NCBI GenBank assembly: GCA_934502905.1
Contig: CAKSVK010000024.1
Location: 1-28,638, forward strand
DNA from: an uncultured Chitinophagaceae bacterium
Lineage (GTDB): Bacteria; Bacteroidota; Bacteroidia; Chitinophagales; Chitinophagaceae
Direction of reading: 5' to 3'
DNA: 28,638 bases
Every line of letters begins with the position of its first letter. Positions within the stretch are counted from its first letter, which is position 1. The position numbers were made by a program, and so were the translations under genes. Shown in pieces: positions 23,747 to 28,638 of the stretch. The notes under the pieces are model-generated. The model searched no databases and was not told the origin of the DNA. It saw only the letters and a program-made list of their open reading frames with translations.

Positions 23747-25359
23747 AACGGGTGTTGTTCAATCACAGAATTAGCATTGATCTCAGATTGGGGAATAGGG
23801 AGATAATAATGTTTTTGCTGGAAATTTTCAGCGCCCTGTTTCTTATTATCTGTAAATATTTGCTTCATCTGGGCGTAAGGATACCAACGTTTCAAATCAA
23901 AAAACCGGTGACCTTCAAAGAAAAATTCCAGCTCATTCTGCTTCACCACTTCCGCCATCATTTCATCGGCACTGCCCCAGGTTTTCTTTGCCAGTCCGGC
24001 GCGGCTCCTGATGCGATCCAGGTCTGCCTCCGCATCGCCCAGGTTACCGTTCTTGATGCAGGCTTCCGCATGCAATAACAGCACCTCGGCAAAACGCATC
24101 ATACGAAGGTTGTTATTTTGATTAGCCTGATCGTACATGCTGTTGGCATCCGGTGTGTTCTTGTAAAAGTTGGTGAACTTCTTGATCAGAAAACGTCCGG
24201 GCTTGCCGCTGATGACCGGGAAATCCGGCTCTCCACGCTGGCGTTTGCCTTCTGCATTCTCCCACATTACATCAAAAGTCTGGTCGCCAAACCATTTACC
24301 GTCAGGAGCTGCATCGCCGTAATCAGAATGTTTCCAGAAAAAGCTGGTGTACATTCTTTTGTCGAAACGGGTATCAGCGCCTGCAGGACGTTCTTCCGCA
24401 ATAAAATCCCTTACGATGGATGCGCTGGGCAGCCATTTGAACCATCCGCCGGTACCGGCAGATCCTGCAAAATTGGGGATCACAAAACCCTGTGTGGATG
24501 TTGCCGACTCAGAGCCCCAGGAGCCTGATCCGAATTTTCCATCATATAACAATTCAAAAACGGATTCCACATTCAATTCTGTGTTCTCATTGAAATTGTC
24601 GTCATAATTGTTCACCAGGTCATACGTATAAGGCGCTTTCAGCAATACTGCCAGTTCTGTTTCCGCCTGCTCATACCGTTGGGTATATGCCAGCGCCTTA
24701 CCCAGGAAAGCTATGGCAGCGCCCTTGGTGGCTCTTCCTGCCTCTGCCGGTGTTCTTTCTACCGGCAGGCTATTTTTTGCCGTTGTAAAGTCTTCTATCA
24801 CCTGGCTCCATACATCCGCTTCCGGTGAGGAACCTTTCATTATGCCATCGGGATCATCGCCGGCAGGGATCAGCCTCAGCGGCACATCCCCGAAATTAGA
24901 CACCAGTAAAAAATAATAGAGTCCTCTTAAAAAGCTTGCTTCGCCGATCAGCTCATTCTTTTTATTTTCATTCATCTGCACGTTCACAATATTCTTCAGG
25001 AATACATTGGCGCGGTTCACCCCATTGTAGAGCCTTCCGAAATCACTTTCCGAAGTATTGGGCGTATTGGTAAAGCTGGTAGGCTGCCAGTTATGCGCCT
25101 CCTCACCCAATATGAACCAAACATCGTCCGCACGGTTCATAGTATGCCAGCCGGTGTACCCGCCATAATAACCGTACATCTGTCCGCGGATGGGAGAATA
25201 GATCGTAGGGATCGCAGCCTGCGCATTTTCTTCTGTGGTCCAGAAGGTTTGCTCTACCGGCTGGTTGGGGTTTATTTTATCTAAAAAATCTTCTTTACAT
25301 CCGCCCAGCAGCAGCGCAGCTACAGCAATAACGGACATCTTTTTTATATGCGTTTTCAT
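23737..25359 (-). CDS. RagB/SusD-family outer-membrane nutrient-binding lipoprotein
   Basis: A 540-aa surface lipoprotein that works with SusC by binding the substrate and closing over the pore. The signal MKTHIKKMSVIAVAALLLGGC ends with the lipidated C21, followed by typical SusD text (DFLDKINPNQP, FWTTEENAQAAIPTIY), TPR-like helices in the middle (RATKGAAIAFLGKALAYTQRYEQAE) and the C-terminal SusD pattern LRMMRFAEVLLLHAEACIKNG and FFFEGHRFFDLKRW. Length is standard. The start lies 51 bp downstream of the susC stop, so the two are co-transcribed; it slightly overlaps the next gene. The substrate is not deducible from the sequence. Confidence 0.96.
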   Translation of the reverse strand: MKTHIKKMSVIAVAALLLGGCKEDFLDKINPNQPVEQTFWTTEENAQAAIPTIYSPIRGQMYGYYGGYTGWHTMNRADDVWFILGEEAHNWQPTSFTNTPNTSESDFGRLYNGVNRANVFLKNIVNVQMNENKKNELIGEASFLRGLYYFLLVSNFGDVPLRLIPAGDDPDGIMKGSSPEADVWSQVIEDFTTAKNSLPVERTPAEAGRATKGAAIAFLGKALAYTQRYEQAETELAVLLKAPYTYDLVNNYDDNFNENTELNVESVFELLYDGKFGSGSWGSESATSTQGFVIPNFAGSAGTGGWFKWLPSASIVRDFIAEERPAGADTRFDKRMYTSFFWKHSDYGDAAPDGKWFGDQTFDVMWENAEGKRQRGEPDFPVISGKPGRFLIKKFTNFYKNTPDANSMYDQANQNNNLRMMRFAEVLLLHAEACIKNGNLGDAEADLDRIRSRAGLAKKTWGSADEMMAEVVKQNELEFFFEGHRFFDLKRWYPYAQMKQIFTDNKKQGAENFQQKHYYLPIPQSEINANSVIEQHPLWR

Positions 25360-25410
25360 TTATATCGTTTTAAATAAGATGAGTTATGATGGAAAGAACC
25401 TGTTATCCGG

Positions 25411-28400
25411 TTAAAAGCTGATCTGCAAGCCAATAATAACGGTACGGGCCAGCGGGAAACGTCCATGATCCGTTCCTGCAGTCAATGTACCGGAACCTCC
25501 GCCATTCTGCCCGTTATTTTGTCCCAGGTCAGGTGTATATCCTTTATACCTGGTTAGTGTAAAGAGGTTCTCTCCTGCCAGATAAATTCTTCCGGACCTG
25601 ATAGCCGCCTTGCTTCTCAGGGATTTCTGAAGGGTATATCCCAATTCGAGTGTTCTCAGGCGGAAGAAAGCACCATCTTCGATCCAGCGTTCACTTACAC
25701 GGCGATAGTTGATATTAGGATCCTGTGCAGTAAAGCGTGGAATGCCGGTATTGGTATTAGCAGGTGTCCACGCGTTCAGCAGGCTGGTAGAGAAATTGAT
25801 GATCTCGTTGGTTGATTCCATTCTTGCACGGGTATAATTATATATCTTGTTGCCATACATCCCGTCGAAGAAAAAGGTGAAATCAAACCCTTTATATTCA
25901 ATACCTCCCCTAATGCCGTAAGCCAGCTTGGGGAACGGACTGCCCACGTACTGGCGGTCGTCCTCCGATATTTTACCGTCGCCGTTAAAATCAACAAATC
26001 TCACATCTCCTGCTTCAGCGTTTGGCTGTATTACATCTCCTCCTGAAGTTTTATGCCCCTGAACTTCCGCATCAGACTGGAAAAGACCGTCTGTTCTGAT
26101 TACCCAGAATCCACCGATAGGATAACCGACTTTTGCCCAGGTAATAGTGCCTTCACCCTGTGGATTGTAGCCGCCGAACTCCTGTATATTGCCCACGGTT
26201 ACCGCTTTTACCCTGTTCTTTACGGTAGAAGCATTCGCACCAATATTATAGCTGACCTTTCCAATGGTATTGCGATAGTTAACGAGTAATTCAAATCCTT
26301 TGTTTTCAATAGTACCCGCATTCATGGTGGGTGTACCGCCCAAACCCGCAGACGGGGGCATATTGATGCCTAAGAGGATATTACGTGTTTCCCTTACATA
26401 GTAGTCGGCACTTACTGATAAGGTATTGTTGAGAAAAGCTGCATCCAGACCGATGTTGCTGGTGCGGGTCTCTTCCCAGGTCAGGTTTGTGGGAGAAACC
26501 CAGTTAACGCCGGTACTTGCGCCCTGCCACCAGATCTGGCTGCCCGCAACACCCTGCAGGTAATTAATACCGCTGGTAACAGTGCTTTGGGTAGGATAAT
26601 TACCGATCTCCTGATTGCCCAGCTTACCCCAGCTTGCACGTAGCTTCAGCTCATTGATGTCCTCTTTCACCGGTTCAAAAAAGCTTTCATTTGCAATATT
26701 CCAGCCGGCTGCGATAGAAGGGAATACACCATAACGATGCCCGGGAGCAAAGCGGGAAGATCCGTCCCGGCGCACCGAAGCGGTAAGCAGGTAACGGGAA
26801 TCATAACTGTACATCAACCTTGAGAACATAGAAACCAAAGATGATTCCTGCAGCCCGCCGGTGGTATTTTGCTCGGTGGGAGACCCTGCGTTGATGGCAT
26901 TGGTACCAAAAGGAATATCCCTGCGGCTGGCGCCAAATCCACGGTTGGAATTGCTCTGAGCGGAATAACCTGCCAAAAGCGAAATGGTATGCTTGTCAAA
27001 GCTGTTATCGTAGTGAAGCGTATTCTCGGCCAACCACTGGTTATTGAAGAAGGCGCTTTCCGAGAGATAAGATTTAACAATGCCTGAGCCGAAATTATAA
27101 GCATCGTTGTAATAATAGTCCCGGCCATTGGTCCTGTTAATACCCAAATTGAATTTATATTTCAACCCTTTTATACCCAGGTCCACTTCTGCAAATGCAT
27201 TTACCAGCACATCGGTTTGATATGTACGGGAGTTGTGCAGCTTAAGGTAACCAACAGGGTTATCCAGGTTCTTCATCCAGGGGGCAAAAGGCGCATACCC
27301 GCCTAACTGATCCGGGTCAAGCACAGGGATCATAGGGTTTTGGCGCAGCGCATCTGTAATTGTAAAATCGGTATTTTGCCGGTCGCCCGATCTCAACAAT
27401 AACGTATTTCCCACACGGAAGTGGTTATTGAAGAAACCGAAAGTGTTTTTGGCCCGTATATTAAAAGCTTTATATCCTGTATTCAACAAGATACCCTTCT
27501 GGTCGATATAACCCGCCGACAGGCTATAGGTAGAGCGGTCGCCGCCACCGGATACGTCCAGGTTTATTTTACTAACGGGGGCACTACGGTATATTTCATC
27601 CTGCCAGTTGGTTCCGTTCCCCTGGTAATTCAATGCTTCCTGGGGAAGATAACCTGACTCTTTCATGATATTCTTCCACTGCTGCGCATCCATTACACCC
27701 AGCTTTTTGGTGACAGATTGCACACCTGTATAAGCATTCAGGCTGATCACGGCAGGAGAAGATTTGCGTCCGCCTTTGGTTGTTATCAGCACAACGCCAT
27801 TGGCGGCCCGCGAACCATAAATAGCGGCAGCTGATGCATCTTTCAACACTTCTATAGAAGCAATATCTACAGGATCGATCAGGCTGATATCGCTATATAC
27901 TCCATCTATGACGTACAGCGGTGTATTGGAGCCCAGGGAGCTCAGTCCGCGGATATTAATGCTCATGCCTGCACCCGGCTGCCCACCCATGTTAGATACG
28001 GTAACGCCGGCAATACGCCCCTGCAGCGCTCCGGCAGCACTTTTTGCTACATTCGCCTGCAGGTCTTTACCTGATACGGAAGCCACTGCACCCGTAAGAT
28101 CCCTTTTCCTGACAGTACCATATCCTATTACCACTACTTCATCCATGCTGCTTTCAGTGGGTACCATTTGTAAGCTGATGGTTTCATCTTTGCTTACGGC
28201 AACTTCCTGTGTAGTATAACCGATGAACGAAATTTCCAGCACACTGTTCTCCGGCACCTCAATGGAAAATGATCCGTCGGCGCCGGTATATACACCGGCT
28301 GTGCTGCCTTTTATACGAATGCTGACGCCCTGTAAAGGCTGCCCGTTCTCGTCTGTAATTTTTCCTTTTACAACATGACTGTTGAACTCCTTGGAAGCGG

Positions 28401-28638
28401 CGCTCAATACCACGAGGTTGGAATTAATAATACGGTACCGCAGCGTCGTATTGCTGAGCACCGTATTAAGCACTGTTTGTATAGATGCTTTTTTTACATC
28501 CAGGTTGATCCTCGCCTCCTTCGGAAGCTGGGCATCTTCATAAAGGAACCTGTAGTCAGTTTGTTTTTGAATAAGATTAAATAGCTTTTTCAGCTCTACA
28601 TTCTTTACAGAAATGCTGATATCGCTCTGTGTATATCC
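25411..28638 (-). CDS. SusC/RagA TonB-linked outer-membrane transporter with STN domain (5' end outside window)
   Basis: The open frame runs from the window edge to the stop at 25411, 1075 residues; the signal peptide and start lie outside. Parts in order: an STN domain (ISVKNVELKKLFNLIQ through YRIINSNLVVLSA), a carboxypeptidase-regulatory-like domain (VVKGKITDENGQPLQGVSIR), a SusC signature (DEVVVIGYGTVRKRDLTGAV), the plug (NIRGLSSLGSNTPLYVIDG, IEVLKDASAAAIYGSRAANG) and a long 22-strand barrel ending in IIGLQISF with the C-terminal Phe of outer-membrane barrels. An STN domain usually means signalling to a FecR-type anti-sigma factor and an ECF sigma factor; those genes would lie to the right of the window. 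An internal GTG at 28473 is not the start because the STN reading continues upstream. Confidence 0.97.
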   Translation of the reverse strand, partial: GYTQSDISISVKNVELKKLFNLIQKQTDYRFLYEDAQLPKEARINLDVKKASIQTVLNTVLSNTTLRYRIINSNLVVLSAASKEFNSHVVKGKITDENGQPLQGVSIRIKGSTAGVYTGADGSFSIEVPENSVLEISFIGYTTQEVAVSKDETISLQMVPTESSMDEVVVIGYGTVRKRDLTGAVASVSGKDLQANVAKSAAGALQGRIAGVTVSNMGGQPGAGMSINIRGLSSLGSNTPLYVIDGVYSDISLIDPVDIASIEVLKDASAAAIYGSRAANGVVLITTKGGRKSSPAVISLNAYTGVQSVTKKLGVMDAQQWKNIMKESGYLPQEALNYQGNGTNWQDEIYRSAPVSKINLDVSGGGDRSTYSLSAGYIDQKGILLNTGYKAFNIRAKNTFGFFNNHFRVGNTLLLRSGDRQNTDFTITDALRQNPMIPVLDPDQLGGYAPFAPWMKNLDNPVGYLKLHNSRTYQTDVLVNAFAEVDLGIKGLKYKFNLGINRTNGRDYYYNDAYNFGSGIVKSYLSESAFFNNQWLAENTLHYDNSFDKHTISLLAGYSAQSNSNRGFGASRRDIPFGTNAINAGSPTEQNTTGGLQESSLVSMFSRLMYSYDSRYLLTASVRRDGSSRFAPGHRYGVFPSIAAGWNIANESFFEPVKEDINELKLRASWGKLGNQEIGNYPTQSTVTSGINYLQGVAGSQIWWQGASTGVNWVSPTNLTWEETRTSNIGLDAAFLNNTLSVSADYYVRETRNILLGINMPPSAGLGGTPTMNAGTIENKGFELLVNYRNTIGKVSYNIGANASTVKNRVKAVTVGNIQEFGGYNPQGEGTITWAKVGYPIGGFWVIRTDGLFQSDAEVQGHKTSGGDVIQPNAEAGDVRFVDFNGDGKISEDDRQYVGSPFPKLAYGIRGGIEYKGFDFTFFFDGMYGNKIYNYTRARMESTNEIINFSTSLLNAWTPANTNTGIPRFTAQDPNINYRRVSERWIEDGAFFRLRTLELGYTLQKSLRSKAAIRSGRIYLAGENLFTLTRYKGYTPDLGQNNGQNGGGSGTLTAGTDHGRFPLARTVIIGLQISF

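Overview
The window reads as chromosome from a Bacteroidota bacterium, most likely Chitinophagaceae (Chitinophaga/Niastella-like). The evidence is a SusC/SusD pair whose SusC carries an STN domain, promoter-like TAnnTTTG boxes, A-rich leaders without Shine-Dalgarno motifs, the short Bacteroidota form of AMP nucleosidase, and lipoproteins with Bacteroidota-style lipoboxes. Both ends cut genes: radA at the left (N-terminal part on the minus strand) and susC at the right (its 5' end lies outside). No rRNA, tRNA, CRISPR array, transposase or intact mobile element was seen.

Left part (1-8345), mostly housekeeping: radA (-), an AT-rich 630-bp gap with a candidate small RNA on the minus strand, a YugP-type membrane zinc peptidase (+), a YeiH-type membrane transporter (+), a Tat-exported GH109-like oxidoreductase-fold glycosidase (+), queA (-) with a good promoter and a possibly structured leader, AMP nucleosidase (-), a divergent stand-alone HsdR-N nuclease-fold protein (+), and an unknown two-helix membrane protein (-).

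Middle (8355-15081, minus strand): a complete, tightly packed eboA-B-C-D-E-F cluster. It encodes an EboA protein of unknown fold, a TatD-like metal hydrolase, a UbiA prenyltransferase, a sugar-phosphate cyclase of the dehydroquinate-synthase superfamily, a TIM-barrel isomerase-like protein and a phosphodiesterase/alkaline-phosphatase-fold protein. Genes overlap or abut, so it is one operon. Such clusters are known from cyanobacteria, eustigmatophyte plastids, proteobacteria and Bacteroidota; the exact product here cannot be read from sequence. A relic of a second eboF 3' end plus a palindromic repeat lies just after eboF. Upstream on the same strand are a DUF1801/YdeI protein and a second sugar isomerase/epimerase that could be co-transcribed.

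Right part (17374-28638): a GNAT-like protein, an orphan PAS/HisKA_3 sensor kinase diverging from a beta-propeller lipoprotein, and a susC-susD-arylsulfotransferase operon. In that operon a TonB-dependent transporter and its surface lipoprotein are followed by a lipoprotein with the conserved arylsulfate sulfotransferase active-site residues, which suggests uptake or modification of a sulfated or phenolic substrate rather than a normal glycan locus. Two GC-rich structured intergenic islands (17137-17345 and 18640-18735) look unlike the surrounding DNA and may be interspersed repeats.
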